Shown: positions 23,986 to 36,208, counted from the first letter of the stretch. The stretch: 64,000 bases of DNA from Gossypium raimondii (GCF_025698545.1 NC_068573.1:9819874-9883873), one strand, 5' to 3'. Notes: a model not told the origin generated them from the sequence alone. A program made the numbers and translations.

Positions 23986-25853
23986 TCAAACCACTCCCAA
24001 GTGTGTAAGGGCAAACGTCTGATAATTCTCTTCCCCAGCTCTCTCGGATACGGTGTTCAAATTTCCCAACATTCCTCCATGTCCTTTGACTTCTTCAAAG
24101 AATTCCAACTCTTTATTATCCATTAGGCTTTGTACTAAAGCTTTGAATTCAGCACACTTTTGGATTTCATGTCCTTCTTCAGTGTGGAACTCACAGTAGC
24201 TCCTCATCCCTTTTGTTCTCTTCTCTTAATTCTGAATGATTAATCTCATGTCTATCATTTGTTTCAAAACCCATTTCAGTGGGGTTTTTACTTTTGCAAC
24301 ATTGGTTTTGGTTCTCTTTCCTCCATTCTCAATTATCGCGTTGACCCCTGGGTCTGGACGACTGGGTAACGAATTTTCTACCACATTAGGTCCTGATGGA
24401 TCGTCAAACTTCACGATGCCCATCTTAATGAATCTTTCGACTAACTTTTTAAATGTAGTGCAATTTTCAATGGAGTGTCCTGTTATTCCCGCGTGATATT
24501 CGCATTGGGCGTTTGCATCATACCATTTTGGGAACGGAGGTTGTACGGGTTCCAAGTAAAATAGAGCTACCACTTGCGGATCAAACAGATTCTGATACAA
24601 CTCTCTATATGTCATTGGGATAGGTGTAAACTAGAGTCTTTCTATGCTTGGCCTCGAGTTAGATTCTTGCCTTGAGGGGCCTTGGTAGCTAGCAGCTACC
24701 ATCCTTGGCTGGCCTACAGTGACCGATTTAGAATACCCTTTATTATACAAGCTCAGTTGCTCACTTCATTTTCTTTGTTCTTTGGGGTTGATATTTTGAT
24801 GATTTTTCCCGTATCTATCTTCCCACTTCTTATGGCATTTTCAATCATCTTGCTAGACATTACCATATCTGAGAAGCTCATGGTAGCCCTTCCCAACATA
24901 TGGTTAATGAATGGGGCTTTCAGAGTGTTGATGAAAAGCACCGTGGTTTCTTTCTCCAGAAGAGGTGGCTGGACTTGTGTTACTAGCTCTCTCCATCTTT
25001 GGGCATATTGCCTGAAGCTCTCACTTTGCCTCTTTTCCATATTCTGCAGTGTGATTCTGTCAGGTGCCATATCTGTCACGTGGCTGTATTGCTTCATGAA
25101 AGCTTCTGCCAAGTCCTTCCATGAGCTAACTTTAGCATGACTCAACTAGTTGTACCACTTGGCTGCAGACCCGATCAAACTGTCTTGGAAGAAGTGGATT
25201 AACAGTTGATCATTGTTGACATATCCTGTCATCCTTTGATAGAACATAGTGATATGAGCTTCAGGACAGCTAGTCCCGTTGTACATTTCGAATTCTGGCA
25301 TCTTGAACTTAGGCGGGAGAACTAAGTCAAGGACCAAACTCAGGTCTTTAGCATCGACCCTACAATGGTAATCAGCATTCTCCATTGCTTTAAACTTTTC
25401 CTCTAGCTGCCTACACCGATCCTCAAGTTGCTTCGGTAGATCCACTCTTACTTTCTCCACTTCTGCCACGTCGTCAAGCACAGGAACAACGGGGTTGATT
25501 GGATTATCTCCCAGATTAGAACCAGAGCCTGTTTGAAAGTTCATTTGTACCGAGGCACCAGCCTGATATTGAGTCTAATAGTGACAAGTACTCTTTATGG
25601 GCACATATCTGGTTGTGCCTGAGTGCTCATCGGGGTGAAACCTGGAGGATAAACAGGGTCCTCATGATCAACCCCAGAATCAACTTCAGGACTTTTTCCT
25701 TTATCATTCCCTCCAGCCAATAACTACGCCAATTGGCTTATCATAGTTCTTTGGGATTCTAGCATGTCTTGTTGGATTTTATCCAGTCGTTCCTGCATCT
25801 GATCTTACATCTCCTTTTGCAATTGTTCCAATCTTTCTAACCTTTGATCCATT
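23986..25853 (-). pseudogene. gag, Tat/Ogre lineage (broken)
   Basis: Gag packages element RNA. From 25853 downward: a coiled-coil start (MDQRLERLEQLQKEM), DHEDPVYPPGFTP, VLDLVLPPKFKMPEFEMY, FFQDSLIGSAAKWYN, SWKDLAEAFMKQY, FRQYAQRWRELVTQVQPPL, then two CxxH-type repeats (CEYHAGITGHSIENC near 24500, CEFHTEEGHEIQKC near 24190). It aligns along its length with 46661-48590. There are at least four in-frame stops or frameshifts, including two in the N-terminal part and one at 25145. The 3' end is joined to a short protease C-terminus through the solo LTR. Confidence 0.85.
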
Positions 25854-26107
25854 GCTTTTTTTTTGCGACGAGTACTGTAGTGATATTTAGTTGGTGGATT
25901 CTTGTTGGCTTCCAAATTAACTAAAATAATCTCGTTTAATTAGGGTCTTTTCGTGAAATTTAATGCAAATGATGCAATGAAATGTAATGCAGATGAATGG
26001 AATGAATGCAAAAAGAGACGTTGATTCTGATTCAATTCTATTAGAACAACTTTACTAGAAAACAAATCTCTTTATTTAAAACGGATATTTACATATTTGG
26101 CCTTGCC

Positions 26108-26460
26108 CTAATACTCAAAATGAAGATATCGACCCCTTTTCTCATATCCAAATGCTAAGATCGACCCTCGTAAATTCTCCAAAAAGGTGCCTCTTCGATC
26201 TCCTTTTTGCATGATCCGAGTCGCGACCCATTGTTCGCTCATGCTCGTGATGCTTGTTGGCTCCTTTAAAAGAAATAGAACGTTAGCGGCTCTCGAATAA
26301 TCTTTGTCACCTTGAATTCTCAGGCCACGAAGCAAAACCGTGTACTCATTCATCAAACTATCACATTTACCTCGTTATGTTTTCTGGTGCCATATTTAGA
26401 TGAACGCATTGTCTTCCATTTTATCAAGAAACTCATTTTCTTATGACAAGCTCTCTATTT
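26108..26460 (-). pseudogene. ORF1 remnant of the Tat/Ogre element
   Basis: The minus ORF 26108-26356 reads MNEYTVLLRGLRIQGDKDYS, then MSEQWVATRIMQKGDRRG, the counterpart of EEYAALLRIDNVQLNK and MTDTWAEKQIKKKNE in ORF1 of the Ogre-like element (44703-44966). Upstream another frame gives a FLDKMEDNAF-like start joined directly to it, so the middle is deleted. ORF1 is an extra open frame upstream of gag in Ogre-type elements; its function is not established. Confidence 0.7.
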
Positions 26461-27071
26461 AGATACTGAACGTGAATCAACACTTCTTTTATGATGAAAA
26501 TGCTATGCAATCACAATTAAAGCAAAACAAAGCAAGTCAGTATAACACAAAACTAAAATTTAAAGCATACAAGAAATCATAATTAAAGCTACCATTTAAG
26601 AAACCACTAGGGTTCGGTGTGGTACCTAGGGTAGCCTCCTTGGGCTTACTATATGTGGTTCAGTTCCAAAGTAAGGGTACCTAAACCGACAGATTCCTCG
26701 ATCTTCACCTATTACAGGCTCATACGGACTGAGTTCAGTTCAGGGGAATAAGTTTCCCTATGGCCATGCGGAGATGAAAATCTCACGAAAATATAGCTAC
26801 GGATGTATCCCAAAAGCGATTCACTATCCCATGTAGAGGTGAAAACCTCATGAAGGCGTAGTTTCTCACTCCCACTTAAAAGGGTAAATCGAATGATTTA
26901 TGCAAAATACAATATGCCAAAAGATATATCGAGACTTGTACAGATAAAGCAGACATAACAAAATGGTGCAAAAAATAAAATGCAACGAAAGGATCGTAAA
27001 TTTAAACCAAATTATCAACTTTCGACAAAAAGAAAAGAAGTAATCAACTCGTGGCTTGACTCTCTTATTTT
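26461..27071 (-). other. Untranslated leader of the minus-strand Tat/Ogre element
   Basis: Lies between PBS and ORF1. Two GTTTTCACCTC or GATTTTCATCTC phrases (26772-26850), each next to a CGTAG or ATAGCTACG word, form a loose two-copy repeat. The minus ORF 26866-27201 spans leader and LTR end and is not a gene. Confidence 0.5.
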
Positions 27072-27095
27072 GGGTCCTCAAAGGAGTCGCCAAGC
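27072..27095 (-). promoter_or_regulatory. Primer binding site, TGGCGACTC type
   Basis: Minus strand directly after the LTR end (…GGTGTCAACA) reads GCTTGGCGACTCCTTTGAGG. The core TTGGCGACTC and the TGAGGAC tail are shared with the PBS at 43378. In Ogre elements this sequence is considered complementary to the 3' end of a tRNA-Arg; I cannot confirm which tRNA. Confidence 0.7.
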
Positions 27096-29396
27096 TGTTG
27101 ACACCATTTTTTCGTAAAAACGGGGTCGACTTGGATTTTGAAAATGAAAACGAAAATGGGAGTCGCCACCAATCCTTTTTTATGAGGTGTGATCGGGTCA
27201 CCTCGAAAAGTGGTTGTTTTTAATAAGCAATTTAATTTGATCAAAACAAAAAATTTGGTCCACGAAATTTAGAAAAACGGGTTCGGGAGTCGGTCACGTT
27301 CGAGGAAGGATTAGCACTCTCGTAACGCCCAAAATTGGTACTTAGTTGATTAATTAATGTCTTAATGTCGAGAACTGAAAACTTTGAAGATATTCAAAAT
27401 ACGATCCTTTGTTAAAACGCTTAAAATTTTCATGGAAAGAGGGCATATTTCACGTTAATCGAGAAAAAAATTATATCCAGTAAGTTAGGACACAATATCT
27501 TTAAATCCCCAAACGAGAATAAACACCAAGAGTTTTATTATTGTTAAAAAAACATTTGATTATCTCGATTTTAGAAAAATAATCATATTCCGTAAGTTAG
27601 AACACGATCTTTTCTTAATTCCCGAGATTATTAAAAGTTTCGTTTTAAAACGTTCGTTTATTCAAATTTATCGAGAAAATCGAGACCCCGTAAGTTAAGG
27701 TACGATTTCTCGAATCTCAAAATACGAGCAACGTTCATTTTGACGAAACAATTTTTATACATTAAGGGAAATATAAAACGGTTTCGTGATGAAATGTCAA
27801 AAATTTGAGTGATCGCGTTTGCGTTCATAGCAGAATAACAAGCATGCTAACATAAGTATCGAGTTAAGACCTAACATTGCATAAATAAATATCGAATAAA
27901 TGACAATGATGATATTGATGATAATGATATTGGTAATAATATACAAATCCCAACTTATACAAAAGGATATAAATGCATGATAAGATTAAATAAATGTATA
28001 CATATATGTATGTATTAGGTACGTAAGCACGAAAAATATAATACTAATAGTAATAATAACGATAATAATAATAGTAATAATGAATGTTAATATTAATAAA
28101 TAATAAACATAATAATAAAGTTAATAATAATAATGAATAATCGAAATTTGAAAGTGTGTATAACAAAATATAAATATGTAAATAAATAAATAATGAAATG
28201 ACAATAATAAGTGTAAATGATAAAATAAAGAAAAATAAAAATAGGAATAATGAGAATAAAAATTAAGATAAATAAATAAACAAACTAATTTAAAATATGA
28301 GTATGTAAATAAATGAAAAATTTAAAAATTTAATAGAGAACCAATAAATAAATAAACGAGTGAATATTAGGTAAAACAAATTAATAACAATAATAATAAT
28401 AATAATAGTAAAAATAAAAATATTAGTATTTGTAATAATGGAAGTAATAGTAACAGTAATAATAACAATAATAGTACTACTACTACTACTACTACTACTA
28501 ATAATAATAATAATAATAACAATAAAAGGACAAAAATAAAAAAAATAGGATTTAGGGGATAGATTTTAAAATGAAATAGTAAAGGATAATAGAGGACTAA
28601 AGTAAAACGCGCACCAAGAAGGAAAGACCGATTAGGAAAATATCTCCAACCTTATGCGCAACGTTTCAACGCGAATTAAAATGAAATAAAGAGAAAAATA
28701 TCAGGCAAAATTAAAAGAAAAGAAAAAAATGAAAAGGACTAAATTGCAATGCGCCGCAAAGGTGGAAGGACCGCGCGCGTAAATATACCATTGGTTGAAA
28801 ACATGCGGATCCTCCAGGCGGGTTGGGCTGAAAATTCGGGAAAGGGCAAAACGGCCTCATTTTGGGGCTTCAAAAGCCTGCCCCAAACAACGTCGTTTTG
28901 GGGATTTATAAATACAAAAAAGAAAAAGCATTCAGACCCTACTTTAAAAATAAATAAAAGTCTTTCTTTTTTTCTCTGTTCTCTTGCTGGAATAGACCTA
29001 GAATCCGGTAGAGTGGGCCATCGTGGCTCTGCCGCGGCGCCGCCATAGACGATGGCCGGACTCTGTCTCAGGTAAGTTTTCGCCTCATTTTTCTTCCATT
29101 TCTTATATATTCTCTATATATATGTAGTTTTTAAGTAAAAAGGAAATAAATAATAATAAAAACCTTTGAATATAAATAGTCCCAAAATCGAAAATAAAGA
29201 AAATAAAAAGGACCTTTCGTATTTTCTTTTTTTTGTTTTTAATCTGCTTTGCCTTTGTAGTTTTTGCTTGAATCTTTGTTTTTTTCTTTTGTATTCAAAA
29301 AACAAAAATCTCAGAGAGCTACAATCGGTTCAAAATAATGGCTTTATAGCCGAAATTACAATATGTTTATTTGTTTTTTTGCTTCTTGTTTTTTTC
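27096..29396 (-). repeat. 5' LTR (partial) of the minus-strand Tat/Ogre element
   Basis: The 3' end of the LTR (27096-27350) is collinear with the end of the Ogre LTR: TTTTGGGCGTTACGAGAGTG, CCGACTCCCGAACC, GATCACACC, GGTGGCGACTCC. The central part is AT-rich with trinucleotide arrays (28380-28525). A GC-rich part (28740-29050) includes GCCGCGGCGCCGCC and AACAACGTCGTTTT. The outer end is cut by the Athila LTR at 29397. ORFs 28749-29048, 29114-29305 and 29166-29399 are low-complexity frames. Confidence 0.6.
28380..28525. repeat. Trinucleotide microsatellites (TAA)n and (ACT)n
   Basis: A run of AATAATAAT at 28387-28410, an (ACT)9-type run at about 28474-28500 and a second (AAT)n directly after, inside the LTR. 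Scattered TAA runs continue back to about 28040. Confidence 0.85.
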
Positions 29397-30716
29397 TGAT
29401 AACACTCTAGAATAACGTATTTTTATGTATTAATTATGTATTTATTCTGAGTATGATCCTGCTAATTTGAGCTATTTATGATCTTTTATCTCATAGGGAC
29501 TAAATTTGAGGCAAAAGTGAAATTAAGGGCCAAAAGCGTGAATTTAGAGATAAAATGGGCCAATGTGCGACACAAGGAAAAGTTGGTGCCAAAAGTGCAA
29601 GCATGGAGGACACAAGGGTTGAAATGCAAAAAGAAGAGATTTTATTTTATGAAACTCTATTTTAATTATATTAGGATAATTAATATTGAGATAATTATTA
29701 AGGATTATTTTTAGGATTTTATTTTATCTTTATTTATCTTCAATTAAATGTATTTATCTTTTAGGAATTTAAGTAGAATTAGAATATCTCCCCTAGCACT
29801 ATAAATAGGGGGTGAAGTGACTCAAAAGGGGATCTCATCTTTTTCTTTTTCTGTAAACACTCTCTCCCTAAAAGTCTAGGCTTTTGTTCTTTTCATATTT
29901 CCTTTCAATAAAATCTTTATTTTTATTTTATTTATTTTCTTTTCTACCACAACCATGAGCCACTAAACCCATCTAGCCGAAGGTTGTCAAAAATCCCCAA
30001 AAAGGTTCTTGAGGCTTAGAATCCGTACTTAGCCTTCTCGCTGAGTATTCATCGTTTCTCACTACTGGTGGCCTTCCATCCAAGTCCCTTAAGTAAGTTT
30101 TTCAACATATGCAAAGGCGGCCGCTTTGTATGTTTTGGGAAGGTTGCACAGTCGGTTCGTTAGCTTACTGCGTCAGAGGTTGGCGAGCCCAAGAGACAAA
30201 ATGGCATGGGATTCGCCATTAAGAAGCGTTGATCTAGCATAAGACGATCCCACAGAAGCGATTGTTAGCTAGAGTCAGGTTCCACCAAGTCGTAGTCTAA
30301 ATCATTGGAGCTGGTGGTCGCAAGCATCCTCTTCCACTATAACTGGCTTATTCGGTTTGGGAAGGATCATCTAAAAGCCGAGGATTTAACCCAAGGCTGA
30401 ACGAGACAACTGGAGGCTGGAATCTCCCGTAAGAATTTTCTTTCTCTTAACTCTATTTTTAATTTCTCGAATTTTCAATTCAATATTCTTAATTGCATTT
30501 TTATTTTATTTTTCATTTCGGATCCAACCCTTTAATTACATTATTGTTTTTATTTTTTCCGAGAACGCAGTTGTCTTGGGCAAGACTCTTGCACGGGATT
30601 TCACGGAACAAGATATTTTGCAAGTCCAGTCCTTGAGGATTTGACCCTACTTCCTTTTACTATTCTTTTTCATTATTTATTAGGGATAGGATATTTTGGT
30701 GCTTTCAACGACCGCA
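29397..30716 (+). repeat. Athila 5' LTR
   Basis: Starts TGATAACACTCTAGAATAAC and ends CAACGACCGCA, eight bases before the TGGCGCCGC primer site. It carries a TATA box (29799-29808) and AATAAA (29907-29912) in the right order for U3-R. Frame 29478-29714 inside it is not coding. Confidence 0.75.
29799..29808 (+). promoter_or_regulatory. LTR TATA box
   Basis: CTATAAATAG about 400 bp into the Athila LTR, followed 100 bp later by AATAAA. This spacing fits the start of the retroelement transcript and its poly(A) signal. Confidence 0.6.
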
Positions 30717-30724
30717 TCGAATTT

Positions 30725-30742
30725 TGGCGCCGCTTCGGACCG
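30725..30742 (+). promoter_or_regulatory. Primer binding site of the Athila element
   Basis: TGGCGCCGCTTCGGACCG just after the LTR. The TGGCGCCG core is the usual Athila primer site; the remainder has mutated from the typical form. Confidence 0.7.
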
Positions 30743-30771
30743 CAACGATACTAATCTTGTTTTTGTTTCTT

Positions 30772-32560
30772 ATGACCGGATCTGCTCCGGTACTTTTGCG
30801 TTCGATTGAAATTAAGAAGACTGCTAGAGCCAATCGCAAGGAGACAAAGTTAAAAAGCATCGGTGGTGGTTGGAACTCAAAGTAATCCTTGCCGAAATTG
30901 AAGTCGACGAAGGCGAGTCTAGGGTTAACGAAAATCCTACTCGAACACTTGAAAGCGAAAAAGTAGAAGTCGACTCACCAGAAGAAGTACTTAACGCTAG
31001 GGTTAACGAAAACCCAAATTTAGCACACGAACCAATGGCTCAAACAATTCGGCAACTGGCCGAAGCTCCAACAGAACAACCGCCATTATGCATCGTGTAT
31101 CTTACTATGGATACTGATTTTGAATTGAAGTCAGGTTTAATCCAGTTATTGCCAACTTTTGGTGGGTTACAAAATGAAAATCCCCACAAGCATCTGAAAG
31201 AATTTCATATGGTTTGTCTTAGCATGAAACCTCGGGGGGTGGCGAGGATCAGATTAAATGCGTGCTTTCCCTTTCTCCTAGCGATTCCGCTAAGGAATGG
31301 TTATTTTATTTACCCCTGGATCTATTACAACTTGGGTGATCTATCTCGTTTGTTTACGAAGCAGGTTTTTCCAGCGTCTCGGCGGTGAGCTAAGAAGAGA
31401 TCGTTGGAATAAGGCAAAAGAACACGAGTCCCTTTACGATTATTGGGAGCGATTTAAGAAGTTGTGTGCAAGCGCCCACAACATGGTATATGAGCAATCT
31501 CTCTTCCAATACTTTTACGAAGGTTTGAAGCCCATGGAGATGAATATGGTAGACGCCGCTAGTGGAGGAGCATTGGTCAACATGACTCCCCAACAAGCGA
31601 GAGACTTGATCTCCACGATGGTCGCAAATTCTCAACGATTCGAGCCAATCTTGAACCCCTAGAAGGGTTCATCAGCTAAGTAATTCAACCTTAGAGGATA
31701 AAGTTGATAGACTTACTAATATGATGAATTCTCTTATTGCAGAAAAAGCGAAGACAGCTCGATTATGCGAAATATGTGCTACACCTGATCACACAACTGA
31801 TGCATGTCCCAGTTTGTATGATGATACCACGGCCTATCTAGATGCTGTTGGAAATTTCCCTGGGCCACCACAAAGGCAGTACAACCCCTACGCTAATACC
31901 TACAACCCAGGGTGGATGGACCATCCTAACTTAAGTTATGGGGCCAATCTACGAAATAACCAGCCATACCAAAATCGGTTTCCGCAATAGCCGCGAGGTT
32001 CAGGTAATTTTCTAGAAACCATGGTCAATAAGTTAGCAGCTAATGTTCTCGATTTTCAACAGCAAACTCTTAATTTCCAAAAAGAGACAAAGGATTTCCA
32101 ACAGAAAATCGAGAAGTCTATCAGAGAGTTGACCACATCGATCGAGAAATTAACCTTTCAAGGGAAGTTACCATCACGAACAGAACCAAACCCTAGGCAA
32201 AATGCAAATGCAGTGACGTTACGAAGCGGAAAAATACTGGAATCGATTACTGACAGGAATCTTACCCAAGAAAAAACTGAAAAAGACGAACAGGTCCGAC
32301 CGAAGCCTCCATTGCCTAAAATTCAACATCCATTTCCACAACGATTCAACCAGTGTCGAAGAGGTAAAGAGGACAAGGAAATTCTCGAAACATTTAGGAA
32401 TGTCGAGATCAATATTCCGTTGTTGGATGCCATTAAGCAAATACCGCGGTATGCTAAATTTCTTAAAGAGCTTTGCACCAACAAGCAAAAATTAACAGGT
32501 AATGAAAGGGTGAATGTTGGTGAGAATGTATCCGCAATGTTACAGCAGAAAATGCCGGCA
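30772..32560 (+). pseudogene. Athila gag (multiple frameshifts)
   Basis: Begins MTGSAPVLLRSIEIKKTA at 30772 and shifts to the frame of 30870-31388 (IQLLPTFGGLQNENPHKHLK), then to 31297-31662 (LYDYWERFKKLCASAHN, MTPQQARDLISTM). A stop at 31660 precedes 31721-31990, which has a CCHC zinc knuckle CEICATPDHTTDACP. The frame 32021-32698 continues with a coiled-coil stretch (LDFQQQTLNFQKETKDFQQ) and LRSGK. The capsid-like region, the knuckle and the linker to protease are all recognisable, but at least four lesions prevent a full protein. Confidence 0.85.
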
Positions 32561-33150
32561 AAATGCAAGGATAGGGGCATGTTTGCAATACCATGCAAAA
32601 TAGGCCATCTGGGAATTAAAAAGACTATGTGTGATCTAGGGGCTTCTATAAATGTAATGCCATATTCTGTTTATGAATCACTTAACGCGAGTTTTTGACA
32701 AAAGCAGTGTTATAATTCAATTGGCGGACAGTGCATTGTGCATCCGAAGGAGTCCTTGAGGATGTTACGGTAAAAGTTAACGAGCTTATTTTCCCTGCAG
32801 ATTTTTATGTGATCAAAATGGAGGAGGATAGCACTCCTGGATCTTCAGATCTCCTGCTGGGTCGACCGTTCCTTAGTACAACTAGTATTAAAATTGATGT
32901 TCGAAGTGGAACTCTCACAATGGAGTTTGATAGGGAGATCGTAAAGTTTAATGTCTACGATGCCATTAGTCATCCAAGCGAAATCTTTAGCGTAAATCGT
33001 ATCGACATAATTGACTCTTTGGTGGAAGAGAATTTTGAGTCAATTTATGGAGATAATTCTGAACTTAATGAAATTGAATTTGTTAAAGAGTTATTATCTC
33101 TAAATACTAAAATGTTACCTTCTGTTATACAGGCACCAGAGTTGGAGTTG
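32561..33150 (+). pseudogene. Athila aspartic protease region
   Basis: Contains CDLGASINVMPYSVY, with DLG in place of the usual D-S/T-G but typical for Athila, then a frame break at 32698 (TGA), and LLLGRPFLSTTSIKIDV in the second half. It would cleave the element's own polyprotein. The frame changes between 32698 and 32731. Confidence 0.8.
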
Positions 33151-33199
33151 AAACCACTTCCTGAGCATCTGAAATATGCATTTTTGGGGAAGGGTAATA

Positions 33200-34330
33200 C
33201 CCTACCAGTCATAATCTCCAATAGACTCTCCACAAATGAAGAGGAAAGTTTGGTTCATATACTAAAAAGTCATAAGGAGGCGATTAGCGGGACCATTGCA
33301 GACTTAAAAGGGATAAGCCCTTTGACGTGCACACACAGGATCTACTTGGAGGAAGACACGAAGCCGAGGCGAGAGGCACAAAGACAGCTAAATCTGAATA
33401 TGATGGAGGTAGTAAAAAAGGAAATAATCAAGCTTTTAGATGCTGACGTAATTTACCCTATTTCTGACAGTAGGTGGGTAAGTCCGGTTCGGTCGTGCCC
33501 AAGAAAAGCAGGCGTGTGAAAAAAAAGATCTTGAAGGTGACTTGGTACCTACCCGAGTACAAAATGGGTGGCGCGTTTGCATTGATTACGGGAAGTTGAA
33601 TTCATACACTAGAAAAGATCATTTCCTCTTTCTTTTATAGATCAAATGCTTGAAAGATTATAGGAAAAACTCATTTTGTTGTCTTGATGGATACTCGGGT
33701 TTCTTTCAAATTCCAATCGACTTGGAGGACCAAGAAAAGACCACTTTTACATGCCCATTCAAGACATTTGCATATAGAAGGATGCCATTCGGTCTTTGCA
33801 ATGTGCCGACCACCTTCCAAAGATGTATGATGAGTATATTTTACGAATATGTGGAAAAATTATCGAAGTTTTATGGATGATTTTCTTGTATATGGGAATT
33901 GTTTTGATGAATGCCTTAAAAACCTAACGATAATTTTAAGTAGGTGCATAGGATTTAATCTTGTCTTGAATTATGAAAAGTGTCATTTTATGGTAGACAA
34001 GGGTTTAATTCTAGGTCATGTTGTTTCATCTAAAGGAATTGAGGTCGATAAGGCCAAAATTGATATTATAAATTCTTTGCCTTATCTCTCCACCGTGAGG
34101 GAAATTCGTTCTTTTCTTGGTCATGCAAGGTTTTACAGGCGCTTCATAAAAAACTTCTCGAGGGTAGCTGAACCACTGTGTGAGTTGTTGCAGAAGAATA
34201 AGAAATTTGAGTTTGGCCTAAAATGTAAGGAGGCATTTGATACACTCAAGCAAAAGTTAGTCTCCGCTCCTATAGTACAACCACCAGATTGGAAATACCC
34301 ATTTGAAATTATATGCGGCCAATGGCCTTG
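33200..34330 (+). pseudogene. Athila reverse transcriptase (frameshifted)
   Basis: The finger region KKEIIKLLDADVIYPISDSRWVSPV lies in the frame ending 33519. It is followed after a frameshift by LDGYSGFFQIPIDLEDQEKT and YRRMPFGLCNVPTTFQRCM (33650-33880). The catalytic FMDDFLVYG is in a third frame (33849-34331), and FLGHARFYRRFIKNFSRVAEPL marks the end of RT. The catalytic Asp pair is intact but the protein is split over three frames, with a stop near 33640. Confidence 0.85.
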
Positions 34331-34640
34331 ATGTAGGAGCCGTGTTGGGGCAAAGGATAGACAAAGAACCACATGTCATATGTTATGCCTCGAAAACCCT
34401 AGATGCTGCGCAGAGCAACTACAACACTACGGAAAAAGAACTCTTAGCCGTTGTATTTGCTTTAGATAAATTTCGACCTTATTTATTGGGAACTAAAGTG
34501 ATTATTTTTTCTGATCATGCAGCTCTCAGGTATTTGATCGCAAAGAAAGAAGCAAAACCGAGGCTCATTATGTGGATTTTGCTACTCCAAGAATTTGACA
34601 TTAAGATTCGAGACAAAAGACCACTTAAGCAAAATAAAAG
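34303..34640 (+). pseudogene. Athila RNase H
   Basis: [60 protein letters not shown] and [15 protein letters not shown] are in one frame, ending with a shift near 34595. The Glu in TEKE and the Asp in FSDH are catalytic positions. The first Asp region overlaps the frame change. Confidence 0.8.
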
Positions 34641-35996
34641 TACCTTTTGACGACATCCCAATTAAGGAAGAATTCCCTGATGAGAGCCTATTCTCGACCG
34701 AGGTACGTCTCCCATGGTATGCAGATATAGTAAACTTTCTAGCCACAGGATTATTACCCACTGAGTTAGCACGTTCCGCGAGGGACAAGCTTAGACGCAA
34801 TGCTCGATATTACATTTGGGATGACCCATACTTGTGGAAACACTGTTCAGACCAGATAATACGAAGATGTGTTCCAGAAACTGAGGTAACTTCTATCCTT
34901 AATTTTTTCCATGCTGAAGCTTGCGGAGGTCACTTTGGACCTAAGCAGACCGCTCATAAGGTGTTAGAATGTGGGCTATACTGGCCCACAATTTTTCGAG
35001 ACGCATATAACTTCTGTAAGTCTTGCGATAGGTGCCAACATACAGGTAACATCACTAAACGAAATCAAATGCCCCTTTCCCCGATTCATGTATGCGAAAT
35101 CTTTGATGTATGGGGTATCGATTTCATGGGCCCATTTATTTCTTCATTTAGCAATGTATACATAATTCTTGCGAGACTATGTTTCTAAGTGGATAGAAGC
35201 AAAGCCTACTCATAATGATAATGCCAAAAGCTGCTATGGAGTTTTTAAAACAAACTATCTTTTCGGGTTTGGCACACCTCGAGCCCTAATCAGTGATCGT
35301 GGCACCCACTTTTTTAATAAGGTCATGGAGGCACTGTTGGCAAAATATGGAGTCCACCACCGTATAGCTACGGCTTACCATCCCCAAACGAACGGTTAAG
35401 CCGAGGTCTCAAACAGGGAAATCAAGACTATTTTGGAGAAAATAGTTCGTCCTAACCGAAAAGATTGGAGCATTCGGCTAAATGATGCACTTTGGGCCTA
35501 TAGGACTGCGTATAAGGGACCGATTGGTATGACCCCGTATCGACTTGTTTTTGGTAAAGCCTGCCACCTTCCAGTCGAATTGGAACATAAAGCCTATTGG
35601 GCCATTCAACAGTGTAACATGGAGTTAGAACTTGCAGGAAAGGCAAGGAAATTAGACATCCAAGAGTTAGAAGAAATTCGTAATGATGCCTACGAGAATG
35701 CTCACATTGATAAAGATAAGACAAAGTTGTTTCACGATAAGAGAATTGCTCAAAAGAATTTTTCAGTAGGACAAAAAGTTTTACTTTATAACTCCGTGTT
35801 AAAGTTATTCCCAGGTAAGCTTCGATCACGATGGCAATGACCTTTCATTGTTACTAAAGTGTTCACACATGGAGCGGTTGAAATAGAGAGTGAAAAATCT
35901 GGAAAGCAGTTCGTAGTCAATGGCCAGCGGTTGAAGCCATTTTATGAGAATTTTCAAGCCCACACGGTTGAGGAAATCCATTTGGAACCACCATAG
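34640..35996 (+). pseudogene. Athila integrase
   Basis: HHCC zinc finger FHAEACGGHFG with CKSCDRCQ (about 34900-35040); WGIDFMGPF gives the first catalytic Asp, LISDRGTHFFN the second, and AEVSNREIK the Glu, which is preceded by an in-frame TAA at 35397. A frame change lies near 35170. The C-terminus has [20 protein letters not shown] and a TGA after SRWQ (35838-35840), then continues KVFTHGAVEIES to a stop at about 35996. Confidence 0.85.
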
Positions 35997-36208
35997 AACC
36001 AATAACGGTGTCGAGCTAACGACGTTAAACAAGCGCTTGTTGGGATGCAACCCAATTTTTATTATTATTTTTCTTTACTTTATTTATTACTTTATTTTAT
36101 TATTTATTACTTATTTGGATATTAATCAATTTTTCTTCTTTTGCTTAGAAAAAAAAATGAAGCAAACCGTTAAGCAACACTTAAAGCGCATTAAGGCCTG
36201 ACTTGAAA

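Larger units (their letters stand above)
18631..29396 (-). mobile_element. Minus-strand Tat/Ogre-lineage element, deleted and interrupted
   Basis: Read from high to low coordinates: partial 5' LTR (29396-27096), PBS, leader, ORF1 remnant, gag, a short protease C-terminus, intron, start of pol, integrase core and C-terminus, 3' UTR. Protease core, RT, both RNase H domains and the 3' LTR are absent. A 3.2-kb solo LTR (20736-23962) sits inside, and the Athila element interrupts its 5' LTR at 29396. Its 3' end abuts terpene synthase exon 2 in both copies of the segmental duplication. It is diverged from the Ogre-like element at 40517 but collinear with it, so it belongs to the same lineage, not the same family. 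Confidence 0.8.
29397..36208 (+). mobile_element. Athila-type Ty3/gypsy element, 3'-truncated
   Basis: Has a 1320-bp 5' LTR, a TGGCGCCGC primer site, gag, protease, RT, RNase H and integrase in Athila order, with many frame breaks. After integrase there is a short tail (35997-36208) with CGCTTGTTGGGATGCAACCC, typical of the end of Athila coding sequence. It then stops abruptly at a CCGTGTGTCAGG word belonging to another LTR. No env-like region, PPT or 3' LTR remains, so no target duplication can be tested. Confidence 0.8.

Noticed and set aside
33885..33900. RT catalytic mutation (FMDDF instead of YxDD)
   Set aside because: F-M-D-D-F is a normal form of the motif in Athila-type elements.
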